Assembly (NCBI GenBank): GCA_040766655.1
Contig: JAXGQB010000020.1
Span: 1 to 64,000, forward strand
Length of the DNA stretch: 64,000 nt
Source: JALOOB01 sp040766655
GTDB lineage: Bacteria; Chloroflexota; Anaerolineae; CG2-30-64-16
Reading direction: 5' to 3'
The notes below the pieces were generated by a model, which saw nothing but the letters and a program-made list of their open reading frames with translations, was not told where the DNA came from and searched no databases. The translations under genes and the position numbers were made by a program. Positions 1 to 7,878 of this stretch are shown piece after piece; within the stretch, counting starts at the first letter, position 1, and the number at the start of each line of letters is the position of its first letter.

Positions 1-420
1 ACGTAACGTCTCGGCGGTGGGGGCGCAGTCCACAATGATCACATCGTACTTCGCATCCAGATAGTGCTGGTTGACCCAGAGCAGACTCGCGCCCTCCTCC
101 ATGCCCGGAATGACGGCAATCTCTTCGGCCAACATGCTCTCCACGCCGCGCCAGGAGAACACGGCCGCCAGGTACTGCTGCAGGGTGGCCCAGTACTTGC
201 CGAGGGAGTAGTAGATATCCACTTCCTGGCCCCACAGGTTGGGCGCCACCGCGACGGGCTCGGGAGCCAGCTCGACCTCGAATGAGTCGGACAGACTGTG
301 GGCGGCATCAGTGCTGAGCACCACGGTGCGGTAGCCCAGCTCGGCGCAACGCAGGGCCGTTGCGGCCGCCACGCTGGTTTTCCCCACGCCCCCCTTACCG
401 GTATACAAAACGATTCTCAT
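1..420 (-). CDS. ArsA/GET3-family anion-transporting ATPase, N-terminal part (runs off left edge)
   Basis: The complement of 420 down to 1 reads 140 open codons and leaves the window, so only the N-terminal part is present. Residues 8-16 are GKGGVGKTS, the deviant Walker A of the ArsA/Get3/MinD class. STDAAHSLSDSF follows at 36-47, which is characteristic of ArsA rather than ParA or MinD. VDCAPTAETLR near residue 130-140 fits the Walker B/switch I region. The family couples ATP hydrolysis to arsenite export or to tail-anchored protein handling. No arsenic genes are visible here, so the substrate is not assigned. The ATG shares 4 bp (ATGA) with the stop of the patatin gene, which implies translational coupling as the last visible gene of the operon. 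Confidence 0.85.
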   Translation of the reverse strand, partial: MRIVLYTGKGGVGKTSVAAATALRCAELGYRTVVLSTDAAHSLSDSFEVELAPEPVAVAPNLWGQEVDIYYSLGKYWATLQQYLAAVFSWRGVESMLAEEIAVIPGMEEGASLLWVNQHYLDAKYDVIIVDCAPTAETLR

Positions 421-1328
421 GTTTCGATTGCGGTCTTTCCCTGAGTAGGCTTGCTAGTGCCTGGTCCCGCTGGCGCGCATAGCGCTTTGATCTGCGCACT
501 CTGGCCCTCGGCGGCAGCCTCACCCGCCGCGATAGCTTCATCCACGCGGCCAAATCCACCCAGGACGGTTAGATTGTCTGGCAGCGCGGGCTCGATCAGT
601 ACGTCGGGCCTGGCGTTTTCGAGGCGAAAGCGGGTGATATGTGCCATCATCAGTTCCAGGGACCGCTGCAGGCTGGCCACCCCGCTCGCCCAATCCCGAA
701 TCGGCAGGCGGCTCGACCCGGCCGCCGGCGACTGAAGGACATGGTTGCTGCGCCGGCTAACGTCCACGGCGATTACGACGTCTGCACCCATCTGACATGC
801 TATGTCCACCGGGAGATTGTTCAGCACGCCGCCATCCACCAACAGTTGGCCGTCACGGCGGACGGGTGCGAAAACTCCCGGGATGGAGATAGTCGCTCTG
901 ACAGCATCCACTACAGAGCCGTCATTCAGGAGCACCTCCCGGCCGTCTACGAGGTCCACTGCCAGCAAGGCGAGTGGCAGCCGGAGTTCTGCAAAGGTGA
1001 TATCCCCAAGTTGTTCTACCAGGTAGTCATGAACACGACGCCCTTGAACGAGTCCCGTGCGAGGCACGGCCCGGTCTACGAGGTTCACGCGTCTGCGCAA
1101 TTGGCGCATGCGGACGGCTTCGGCCTCCATCTCACCTGGCTCCCAGCCGGCCGCCAGGACCGCGGCGATCAATCCACCCATGCTCGTGCCGGCCACCAGG
1201 TCAATGGGCACTTCGTTGCGCGCAAGCGCTTTCAACACCCCGATGTGGGCCAGCCCGCGCGCGCCTCCGCCGCTCAGGACCAGGCCGACTCGCGGTCGGT
1301 CCTTAACCTCAGTCTCCACGTCGCACAA
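417..1328 (-). CDS. Patatin-like phospholipase, RssA/NTE family
   Basis: About 303 residues, a usual length for bacterial RssA-type patatins. The oxyanion-hole loop SGGGARGLAHIG lies at about residues 19-30, the nucleophile elbow GTSMGG at 47-52 (Ser49) and the catalytic Asp motif VDGG at about 164-167 (Asp165), so the Ser-Asp dyad is complete. The family hydrolyses acyl esters of phospholipids or lysophospholipids. The longest frame opens with TTG at 1328; a GTG at 1319 is an alternative and neither has a strong Shine-Dalgarno. The start overlaps the 3' end of uppS by about 20 nt. The neighbours (uppS, ArsA-like) suggest an envelope role, which is inference. Confidence 0.88.
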   Translation of the reverse strand: MCDVETEVKDRPRVGLVLSGGGARGLAHIGVLKALARNEVPIDLVAGTSMGGLIAAVLAAGWEPGEMEAEAVRMRQLRRRVNLVDRAVPRTGLVQGRRVHDYLVEQLGDITFAELRLPLALLAVDLVDGREVLLNDGSVVDAVRATISIPGVFAPVRRDGQLLVDGGVLNNLPVDIACQMGADVVIAVDVSRRSNHVLQSPAAGSSRLPIRDWASGVASLQRSLELMMAHITRFRLENARPDVLIEPALPDNLTVLGGFGRVDEAIAAGEAAAEGQSAQIKALCAPAGPGTSKPTQGKTAIET

Positions 1329-2031
1329 CCTGCGCCCGATAGAAGTCTATGGCTTGCACGAGATGCTCGCGTTGAAAGTCGGGCCACAAGACCGGCGTGC
1401 TCCAGAACACCGCACCGACCGAACGCCAGAGCAGGAAATTGCTCAGCCGTTGTTCGCCAGCAGTACGGATGATCAGGTCGGCAGCGGGAGTGTCGGGACA
1501 GTACAGGTAACGGGCCAGAGTGGCCTCGTCGAGTCCGGCGGCATCCAGTTCGCCGCGCTGATAAGCCGCGACCACGGCGCGCGCGGCGTCGACGATCTCA
1601 GCCCGGCCTCCGTAGTTGAGCGCCAGGTTCAGCACCAGGCGCGTATTGTCTCGCGTCTGCCGGACAGCCTGATCCAGCATATTCAGGACCGCCCCTGGCA
1701 AGCCTTCCCGCCGTCCCATCAGTTGCAGGTGCACGCCGTTGCGTTGCAGCTCAGGCAGCTCACGCGCACAATAGGCCTTCATCAATTGCATCAGGAAGGC
1801 CACTTCAGCTCGCGGGCGCCGCCAGTTCTCGGTGGAAAAGGTGTACAGGGTCACGAACCGGACGCCCTGTTCACCGCAGGCCGTGACAACGCGCCGAACT
1901 GTTTCCACCCCTGCCTGGTGACCGGCCTGGCGCGGCAGCCCTCGGGCGGTAGCCCAACGTCCGTTGCCGTCCATGATGATGCCGACGTGAACAGGGGGAC
2001 GCGCGCACACATCAGTGCGGTCAGATTCCAC
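1309..2031 (-). CDS. uppS: Isoprenyl transferase (undecaprenyl diphosphate synthase)
   Basis: Cis-prenyltransferase that condenses isopentenyl diphosphate onto farnesyl diphosphate to make the C55 lipid carrier for wall synthesis. The N-terminal catalytic block IIMDGNGRWA (Asp at about residue 21) is intact, followed by GHQAG, YTFSTENW, LNLALNYGGR and RTAGEQRLSNFLLW near the C-terminus. The last is usually RTSGE or RTGGE, so the Ala is a mild variant. I place the start at GTG 2031 because GAGGAGG sits 6 nt upstream. An in-frame ATG at 2079 would add 16 residues unlike the family. This gives 240 residues, the normal length. Confidence 0.93.
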   Translation of the reverse strand: MESDRTDVCARPPVHVGIIMDGNGRWATARGLPRQAGHQAGVETVRRVVTACGEQGVRFVTLYTFSTENWRRPRAEVAFLMQLMKAYCARELPELQRNGVHLQLMGRREGLPGAVLNMLDQAVRQTRDNTRLVLNLALNYGGRAEIVDAARAVVAAYQRGELDAAGLDEATLARYLYCPDTPAADLIIRTAGEQRLSNFLLWRSVGAVFWSTPVLWPDFQREHLVQAIDFYRAQVVRRGD

Positions 2032-2187
2032 AACCAGCCTCCTCAAGCCGCCAAGTTGCGCTCCTGGGCAGCCGCACATCCGACGCGATGATGGCGTCTG
2101 CCGACCGAATGCACTCCCTGGCGACTGCGGCGTGGGTGACCTGATCCAACGTCTCCAGGATTTTTCTCCTTGCGCGCACAGTTCGGC

Positions 2188-2433
2188 TTACTCGATCTTG
2201 ACGCGCTCGGCCCTGCGCGGCGGCTTTTCCTTTTCTTCGAGGCGCTCGATGGTCTTGTCGAGCAGGCTGCGCACGGCCAGCAGCTGTTCGCGACGGGCCG
2301 CGTGCAGGTGCTGCCGCGTCTCTTTCGGGAGGAATGCCGACAGGCACGGCATGCGCAACATCGACCGCAGCAGGTCAAAGAGATCTTCCGGCCGCTCTTT
2401 GTCGCGACCCGCCCGGACTTCTTGTTCGCTCAT
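2188..2433 (-). CDS. Small hypothetical protein, charged and helical
   Basis: About 81 residues, starting MSEQEVRAGR. This ATG has GGAGG 6 nt upstream; an in-frame ATG at 2472 lacks such a site. The protein is rich in Arg, Glu and Leu (LLRSML, then LLDKTIERLEEKEK), consistent with amphipathic helices. It has no signal peptide or membrane segment. It lies between the winged-helix regulator and uppS on the same strand, with gaps of 78 and 156 nt. I do not recognise the family. Confidence 0.6.
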   Translation of the reverse strand: MSEQEVRAGRDKERPEDLFDLLRSMLRMPCLSAFLPKETRQHLHAARREQLLAVRSLLDKTIERLEEKEKPPRRAERVKIE

Positions 2434-2511
2434 TGCTCGCCTCCGTGTGGAATAACCCCAAAAGCCGAACAAGCCTAAACTTTCCGAGAAAAAAAGAGGG
2501 CGTGTCCGTCC

Positions 2512-3216
2512 TCAGTCGCTGACGATCCTCCAGACCTTCTGAGTGAGCGCGGCTATCCTCCGCCGGCCGTGCTGATCCAGCGTCGCCAGGCACTGCTGAA
2601 AGTGTTGCACATGGGGTGCCAGCTGGTTGGTTAGCTTTCGGTTGAGGTTTTCCGCCACCGATAGGCCTACGGCCAGGCCAGCCAGCGCCTCCAGGCCCAT
2701 TTCGCCCGGAAATCCCATGGCCTGCATCCGCTGCCTGAGTGCTGCCTGGGGGACGTCGCCGCCAACCCATCGCAGGAGGAGGATTACAGCCGTTGCCATC
2801 TCGGCGGCAAACAGCAGGGGCGTGGACTGCTGCTCGGCGCGCGCCAGGATGTCGGTGATCAGACCCTCATACCCACGCGCCTTGCCCTCCCGCACAGCAC
2901 TGAGCATCTGCTGACAGGTGTCCTCCCACTCCCGCTCCTCCCAGTTTTCCCCGACCAATTCCTTGACGATCGCTTTTGCCTTTGGGGTAGGCTGGAAGAC
3001 CAGGCTGGAACGTCCCGCTCCTCGCCGGTCTTCCAGCAGGACGTACTGGGAGCTGAGCAATCCCTTCTCCTCCAGCAAGCGCAGCATATCATATGCGGTT
3101 ATCTTGCCGACGCCGAGGCGCTCGGCAACCCGCGAGTAGTGCAGCGGCTCGTGGTCCCTCTCATAGAGTTCCAAAAACGCTCGCAGAAATGCATCCTGGC
3201 GGCCGGTCAACTCCAC
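2512..3216 (-). CDS. Winged-helix transcriptional regulator
   Basis: 234 residues from GTG 3216, with GGGGAG 6 nt upstream. Residues 1-90 form a winged helix: LTGRQDAFLRAFLELYERDHEPLHYSRVAERLGVGKITAYDMLRLLEEKGLL is the helix-turn-helix region, and the segment around RRGAGRSSLVFQPT fits the wing. The remaining 140 residues are helical and unassigned, perhaps a ligand or dimer domain. A good promoter lies about 50 nt upstream. It is first in the minus-strand operon leading to uppS, patatin and the ArsA-like gene, so autoregulation or operon control is plausible but unproven. Confidence 0.75.
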   Translation of the reverse strand: MELTGRQDAFLRAFLELYERDHEPLHYSRVAERLGVGKITAYDMLRLLEEKGLLSSQYVLLEDRRGAGRSSLVFQPTPKAKAIVKELVGENWEEREWEDTCQQMLSAVREGKARGYEGLITDILARAEQQSTPLLFAAEMATAVILLLRWVGGDVPQAALRQRMQAMGFPGEMGLEALAGLAVGLSVAENLNRKLTNQLAPHVQHFQQCLATLDQHGRRRIAALTQKVWRIVSD

Positions 3217-3262
3217 GTCCAGCTCCCCATGTCAGGTGAAAAAAACCAAACAATTCACCCCA

Positions 3263-3291
3263 ACTATACCATCCCTGCGGGGACGTGTCAA
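3263..3291 (-). promoter_or_regulatory. Sigma-70-type promoter for the regulator-uppS operon
   Basis: On the minus strand, TTGACA (3286-3291) is followed after exactly 17 nt by TATAGT (3263-3268). The -10 is about 47 nt from the GTG start at 3216. The -35 lies within 2-3 bp of the outermost matching base of the IS left end at about 3293, so the element inserted against the promoter or supplies part of it. Confidence 0.7.
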
Positions 3292-3292
3292 A

Positions 3293-3356
3293 CATGCGAA
3301 TTGACTCAGCTAGAATCTTACTTTCCAGAGATCGTTGCCTCAGATCATAATCTTAC
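3293..3356. repeat. IS left terminal inverted repeat
   Basis: Left arm of the bipartite terminal repeat. GAATCTTACT, ATCGTTGCCTCA and ATCTTAC match the right arm exactly with the same internal spacings (8 and 7 nt). Spacing in the outer block differs by one base from the right end. Confidence 0.8.
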
Positions 3357-3403
3357 CGGCGCGACGTCGCAGCAAAGGCGAGCGGCCGGGGAGAATGTGA
3401 GGC

Positions 3404-4657
3404 ATGATGAGTCAGACCAGCAAGCGCGAGCTGCTCAAGGCGGTGCGAGCGCGCTACACCTTGGGCAATCGGACGAGCAAGCAGCACATCCTGGATGAGT
3501 TCGTCGCAGCCACGGGCTACCACCGCAAGTATGCGATTCATTTGCTGAACCATCCGCCGCAGCACGGGTTGATCAAGCGTCGGCCGCGGCGCTGCAAGTA
3601 CGACGGTCGAGTGCGGGCGGCGCTGGAAGAGGTGTGGCGCTGGGCCAACGGTATCTGTGGCAAGCGCCTGGTCGCGGTGCTGCCGCAGTACGTCGAGGCA
3701 CTGGAGCGTCATGGTGAACTCGAGCTGGACAGCGAGACGCGCGCTTTGCTGCTTACCCTCAGTGCTGCGACGGCGGATCGCCTGCTGACCAGGGCACGGG
3801 CCGAGACGAAGCCGCACGGGTTGAGCACGACGAAGCCTGGAACGTTGCTCAAGGCTGCGATTCCCGTGCGCACCTTCGCCCAGTGGGACGATGCGCGGCC
3901 TGGCTTCATGGAGGTCGATCTGGTGGCCCATTGCGGCATGACCACGGCGGGCGAGTATCTCAACAGTTTGGACATGATCGACGTCAAGACCCGGTGGGTG
4001 GAGTTGGCCGCCTTACGCAACCGCAGTCAGGCCACGGTGACCGCCGCTATTTGCGATTGTCAAGCTCGGCTACCCTATCCCCTGCTGGGCTTGGACTCGG
4101 ATAACGGCGCCGAATTCATCAACGGCGAGCTCAAACGGCTGTGCGAACAGGAACACATCACTTTTACCCGTTGCCGACCGTACAAGAAGAATGACCAAGC
4201 CTACGTCGAGCAGAAGAATTGGACTGCCGTGCGCCAGGTGGTGGGTTACGACCGTTACGAGGGCCAGCAGGCTTGTCAGGCACTGCAGGCGCTCTATCAT
4301 GCGCTGCGTCTGTACCTCAACTACTTCCAGCCCGTGATGGTGCTGGTCGCCAAGCAGCGTTTGGGCGCTAAGCTCACCAAGCGCTATGATGTGCCCAAGA
4401 CACCTTACCAGCGCATCCTGGAGGCGCCCGAAATCGATCCTGCAAGCAAAGAGCGTCTGCGTCAACTCTACGACACGCTCAATCCAGCCGCCCTGCTGCG
4501 CCAAATCCATCAACGTCAAGCCGCGCTGTGGCGCTTGGCCTGCTCGCCGGCAGCTCTGGGGGGAACCCAGGTTCCCCCCACCCTCCTTAACGAATGGACG
4601 CAGGGCAGCAGCACTAAAGTAAGATCTCTCCGTGAGGCAACGATAGCCATAGAGTAA
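3404..4657 (+). CDS. DDE transposase with integrase catalytic core (rve)
   Basis: 417 residues from ATG 3404 (or ATG 3407), with GTGAGG just upstream. Residues 1-60 form a helix-turn-helix-like region (SKQHILDEFVAATGYHRKYAIHLL). The RNase H-like core carries FMEVDLVAH (first Asp), LDSDNGAEFIN (second Asp) and YVEQKNW (Glu), so the DDE triad is complete. It resembles the integrase-core transposases of IS481/ISNCY-like elements; I cannot fix the subgroup. The last 13 or so codons are read through the right terminal repeat (from 4619), so the C-terminus TKVRSLREATIAIE is encoded by the IR itself. No frameshift or internal stop was seen, so it may be active. Confidence 0.9.
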   Translation: MMSQTSKRELLKAVRARYTLGNRTSKQHILDEFVAATGYHRKYAIHLLNHPPQHGLIKRRPRRCKYDGRVRAALEEVWRWANGICGKRLVAVLPQYVEALERHGELELDSETRALLLTLSAATADRLLTRARAETKPHGLSTTKPGTLLKAAIPVRTFAQWDDARPGFMEVDLVAHCGMTTAGEYLNSLDMIDVKTRWVELAALRNRSQATVTAAICDCQARLPYPLLGLDSDNGAEFINGELKRLCEQEHITFTRCRPYKKNDQAYVEQKNWTAVRQVVGYDRYEGQQACQALQALYHALRLYLNYFQPVMVLVAKQRLGAKLTKRYDVPKTPYQRILEAPEIDPASKERLRQLYDTLNPAALLRQIHQRQAALWRLACSPAALGGTQVPPTLLNEWTQGSSTKVRSLREATIAIE

Positions 4658-4683
4658 GATTCTTTCGTGAGGCAATACGCATG
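4619..4683. repeat. IS right terminal inverted repeat
   Basis: Right arm, complementary to 3293-3356: GTAAGAT (4619-4625), TGAGGCAACGAT (from 4633), AGTAAGATTC (4653-4662), TGAGGCAA (4668-4675) and CGCATG (4678-4683). It overlaps the transposase 3' end. Confidence 0.8.
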
Positions 4684-4843
4684 ACGTGGGGGGTAAGTGT
4701 TCAGCGTTGGGGTAAAGGAGTTTAGGGCGGGGCCAGCGCGGGCGTGGGGTGGAACGCCACTTTGACCATCTGTTAACCATTTTTGACGCTGCGCGCGACC
4801 TGGGCGTGCTAGAAGGAGAAATACCATCTTGATGGGAGGTATC

Positions 4844-6100
4844 ATGGCGCTCGATAAACGTCAGCTGTATCGGCTCCCGTGGTCGCTGAACGACAACCCG
4901 ATCGCGTGGCTGGAAGTAACCGACATTTGTAACATCTACTGCGAAGGCTGCTACCGCCAGCACCTGACCGGGCACAAGACGCTCGGCCAGGTCAAGGAAG
5001 AAGTCCTCTTGTTCAAACGTTGGCGCAACCCCGACAACGTCTCCATCGCGGGCGGCGAGCCGCTGATCTACCCGCACATCGTGGACCTGGTCGCCTTTAT
5101 CCACGAGCAGGGCATCAAGCCCGTGATCCTCACCAACGGCGTCGCGCTCAAACCCGATCTGCTCAAGGAGCTCAAGAAAGCCGGGCTGTCGGGCTTCACC
5201 GTCCACATTGACAGTCACCAGAACCGCCCCAAGTGGAAAGGCAAGAGCGAGGCCGAACTCAACGCGCTGCGCCAGGAGCTGGCGGACATGATCCACGCCG
5301 AGCGGGGACTCTACGTCATCTTCAACAGCACGATCTACCCTTCGACCGCCCGCGAGATCCCCGACATCGTCAGATGGGGCCAGGCCAACGTGGACCGCGT
5401 GCAGGGCCTGGTGTTCATCACCTACCGCACGGCCAAGCTGGACGAGCAGGTGGCCAGCGACGCGGCCGACCGGCAGGTGGACATGAGCAAGCTGAGCTAC
5501 GTCAAAGACCACTTCGACGAGAAGTTCGTCACTGCCGAGGATGTGCATGCGCTGCTGCAGCAGACCTGCCCGCAGTACGATGCCGCCGCCTACCTGGGGG
5601 GCACGGTGCGGCACGACTCCTTCAAGTGGGTGGCTGGAGCGACGCTCGGGACCAGGGACGCGATTTACGGCGCGATCGGCAAGCGCACGATGGAAGTGGC
5701 GCAGGCAGGGCATCATTGGTTCAGGGGCACCTACCTGGCGTATCTGTCACAGGCCGGGGTCGGAGCCGCCGCCTTCCTGATGGCGCCGTGGGATCCGCAG
5801 GTGCGTCAGGCGCTCGGCCGGCGCCTGGCCGACCTGGCGCGCCACCCGTGGCGGCTGTTCACCCCGGTGTATATCCAGAGCATCGGCACCATCCAGGCGC
5901 CCGACGTGCAGGCGGACGGCCGCGCCGACATGTGCGACTCCTGCCCCGACATCACCATCTACGATGGCAAGTTCATCAACTCCTGCCGCATGGACGAGTA
6001 CCGGCTGTTCGGCGGCTTCCTGTCGGTCATGGGCAAGTCAAGTGAAGACGCGGCTAGCCTCATGCCTGTCGAAGAGCCGGTTGAGGTTCCCGTCCGGTAA
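4844..6100 (+). CDS. Radical SAM protein with C-terminal cysteine cluster
   Basis: 418 residues from ATG 4844, where GGGAGG sits 4-6 nt upstream; TTG 4829 and ATG 4832 are in frame but less well placed. The 4Fe-4S/SAM site is CNIYCEGC (CX3CX2C) at about residue 30, followed by SIAGGEPLIYP, the GGE SAM-binding motif. Near the C-terminus MCDSCPDITIYDGKFINSC gives CX2C plus a later Cys, probably ligands of an auxiliary cluster. The middle third (TLGTRDAIYGAIGKRTMEVAQ) is not a standard SPASM arrangement. The substrate is unknown. It is followed after 220 nt by a second radical SAM gene and a membrane acyltransferase-like gene on the same strand. I found no precursor-peptide ORF in that gap. Confidence 0.88.
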   Translation: MALDKRQLYRLPWSLNDNPIAWLEVTDICNIYCEGCYRQHLTGHKTLGQVKEEVLLFKRWRNPDNVSIAGGEPLIYPHIVDLVAFIHEQGIKPVILTNGVALKPDLLKELKKAGLSGFTVHIDSHQNRPKWKGKSEAELNALRQELADMIHAERGLYVIFNSTIYPSTAREIPDIVRWGQANVDRVQGLVFITYRTAKLDEQVASDAADRQVDMSKLSYVKDHFDEKFVTAEDVHALLQQTCPQYDAAAYLGGTVRHDSFKWVAGATLGTRDAIYGAIGKRTMEVAQAGHHWFRGTYLAYLSQAGVGAAAFLMAPWDPQVRQALGRRLADLARHPWRLFTPVYIQSIGTIQAPDVQADGRADMCDSCPDITIYDGKFINSCRMDEYRLFGGFLSVMGKSSEDAASLMPVEEPVEVPVR

Positions 6101-6320
6101 AGCCCTCGGCCGGGGAGGCGAACAAGGAGGGTTCGCGGCCGCCTGTCCGACCACCGGGGTCCCGATACGACCGGCATCCTGTCACGGCCAGCCAGGCGCG
6201 TCGTTCGCCATCATAAACCTGGTTGTTACGTCCTGTTCACCTGCTGCTCCCGGGTCTGTTACCTCAGGCGGGTATACTGGACGCAGACTGGTCCAAACGA
6301 CTGAGAGGAGGGCTCCGATC

Positions 6321-7868
6321 ATGGCGGTCACATTTCCGGCCAGGAAGCATCTATTGCGAGCGGCAACGACGGCGCTGGCAACCGCGGGCCCTACGTTGGC
6401 GCATGTGGCGCCCGTGCGCCGCGCGCTCGTGGGCCGCGCCGAAAGATGGCTGTACGACATGTCCCACGCAGACCAGGTGAGCGGCAAGGAACTGCCCGGC
6501 GTCGCGGACGACCGAACGGCCATCGGCCTGGCGATCACGCGGACCATCGCGCGCGCCCTGGCCGAGGATCGCTTCAGTCCAGGAGCCCTCCACAGCATGA
6601 GCAAGATCCTGGTGCAGAGCCTGCTGATTGAGCAGGGTGAGCAGTCTGCCCAGATCCGTTTCAAGGCTGGTCACAAGGATGCTTCGCCGCCCAGTTTTCT
6701 GACCATCAGTCCGACCAAGGCCTGCAACTTGCGCTGCACAGGGTGCTATGCGGATTCGGGCGCCACCTCGGAAAAGCTGGAATGGGCCACCTTCGATCGG
6801 ATCATCGGCGAGGCTAAGACCTTGTGGGGCGCGCGTCTCATCGTCCTGAGCGGCGGCGAACCGTTCGCTTACCGCTCCGATGGCAAGGGCATCGTGGACA
6901 TGGCCGAGAAGCATGCGGATTGCCTCTTCATGGCGTACACGAACGGCACCCTGATCAACGACGCCGTGGCGGAGCGCCTGGCGCGTGCCGGGAATCTATG
7001 GCCGGCCATCTCAGTGGAAGGCTGGCGCGGCCGCACCGACGAACGCCGTGGGGCAGGTGTGTTCGACAAGGTGCTGGCGACGATGGAACGCTTACGCGGT
7101 GTGAAGGCGCCGTTCGGCATGTCGCTGACGGCCACCCGTCACAATGTCGAAGAGCTCCTGTCGCAGGAGTTCCTCGACTTCTTCTTCAACGAGCAGGGGG
7201 TGCTGTTCAGCTGGCTCTTCCACTACATGCCGATCGGCCGCTCGTTCACCCTGGACCTGATGCCGACGCCCGAGCAGCGCCTGTGGATGTGGCGACGGGC
7301 GTGGGAGGTTGTCCGCGTGGACCGGCGGTTCCTGGTTGACTTCTGGAACTATGGCACGGCCACCGACGGCTGCATCTCCGCGGGCGGCCACGGCCGTGGC
7401 GGCTACTTCTACATCGACTGGAACGGTGCGGTGAGTCCCTGCGTGTTCCTGCCCTACGCGCCCGTCAACGTGAAGGAGATCTACGCCCGCGGCGGGAACC
7501 TGAACGACGTGTGGGCGGATCCGTTCTTTGCCGCAGTGCGCGGGTGGCAGGCGGATTTCCAAGCGCGGCAGTGCAACGAGATGGCGCCGTGTCCGATGCG
7601 TGATCATCACATGGAGCTGCGCCGGCTGCTGCACGATTACGAGCCTGACCCGATGGACGAGAATGCCAGGGCGGCGCTGCTGGATCCCGGGTATGCGGGA
7701 GGCCTGCAGAAGTACGATCAGGAATTCCAGGCTCTGGCCGATCCGGTGTGGGAGCGGCACTACAGGCGACCGCTCGATCCCGGTGATGGTCACTCGCTAC
7801 ATCCCCTGCCGGACATCGAGGGCGATGGGCAGACCGGCCTTCGTCGACAGGGGCCTTCTCATATGTGA
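6321..7868 (+). CDS. Radical SAM protein with SPASM-like C-terminus
   Basis: 515 residues from ATG 6321, preceded by GAGGAGGG at a normal distance. About 120 residues of extension precede the radical SAM core, whose cluster site is CNLRCTGC (CX3CX2C). LSGGEPF follows. C-terminal cysteines occur in ATDGCISAGG, AVSPCVFLPY and QCNEMAPCPMRDHH, a SPASM/twitch-like arrangement for auxiliary Fe-S clusters. The segment YIDWNGAVSPCVFLPYAPVN matches the usual position where these proteins bind the second cluster. Such enzymes modify peptides or small molecules by radical chemistry. The substrate is not evident; the pairing with a second radical SAM gene and an acyltransferase-like membrane protein suggests one pathway (inference). 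Confidence 0.88.
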   Translation: MAVTFPARKHLLRAATTALATAGPTLAHVAPVRRALVGRAERWLYDMSHADQVSGKELPGVADDRTAIGLAITRTIARALAEDRFSPGALHSMSKILVQSLLIEQGEQSAQIRFKAGHKDASPPSFLTISPTKACNLRCTGCYADSGATSEKLEWATFDRIIGEAKTLWGARLIVLSGGEPFAYRSDGKGIVDMAEKHADCLFMAYTNGTLINDAVAERLARAGNLWPAISVEGWRGRTDERRGAGVFDKVLATMERLRGVKAPFGMSLTATRHNVEELLSQEFLDFFFNEQGVLFSWLFHYMPIGRSFTLDLMPTPEQRLWMWRRAWEVVRVDRRFLVDFWNYGTATDGCISAGGHGRGGYFYIDWNGAVSPCVFLPYAPVNVKEIYARGGNLNDVWADPFFAAVRGWQADFQARQCNEMAPCPMRDHHMELRRLLHDYEPDPMDENARAALLDPGYAGGLQKYDQEFQALADPVWERHYRRPLDPGDGHSLHPLPDIEGDGQTGLRRQGPSHM

Positions 7869-7878
7869 GGTGCTGGCC

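Larger units (their letters stand above)
3293..4683 (+). mobile_element. Complete insertion sequence with bipartite terminal inverted repeats
   Basis: About 1.39 kb with one transposase gene. The ends are inverted copies. Reading inward, both carry a TTG[A/C]CTCA block (left 3301-3308, right 4668-4675), GAATCTTACT (left 3313-3322, right 4653-4662), eight variable bases, ATCGTTGCCTCA (left 3331-3342), seven variable bases, then ATCTTAC (left 3350-3356, right 4619-4625). Each end therefore holds two direct copies of a TTGCCTCA...ATCTTAC unit, presumably two transposase sites. Matching continues outward to CATGCG at 3293-3298 and its inverse at 4678-4683, which I use as provisional boundaries. 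ACGTG occurs near both outer edges, but no clean target duplication can be assigned. Confidence 0.8.

Noticed and set aside
639..1472. Long plus-strand ORF (277 codons) opposite the patatin and uppS genes
   Set aside because: It is antisense to two confidently identified genes, and its product has no recognisable domain. It is a shadow caused by high GC.
3283..4688. ACGTG on both sides of the IS as a 5-bp target duplication
   Set aside because: On the left it is separated from the matching IR by TCAAA while on the right it is adjacent, so the copies are not placed symmetrically and may be chance.
4070..5716. 548-codon minus-strand ORF across the IS and first radical SAM gene
   Set aside because: It crosses the IS right end and is fully antisense to the transposase and radical SAM genes; low-complexity Arg/Val/Leu composition.
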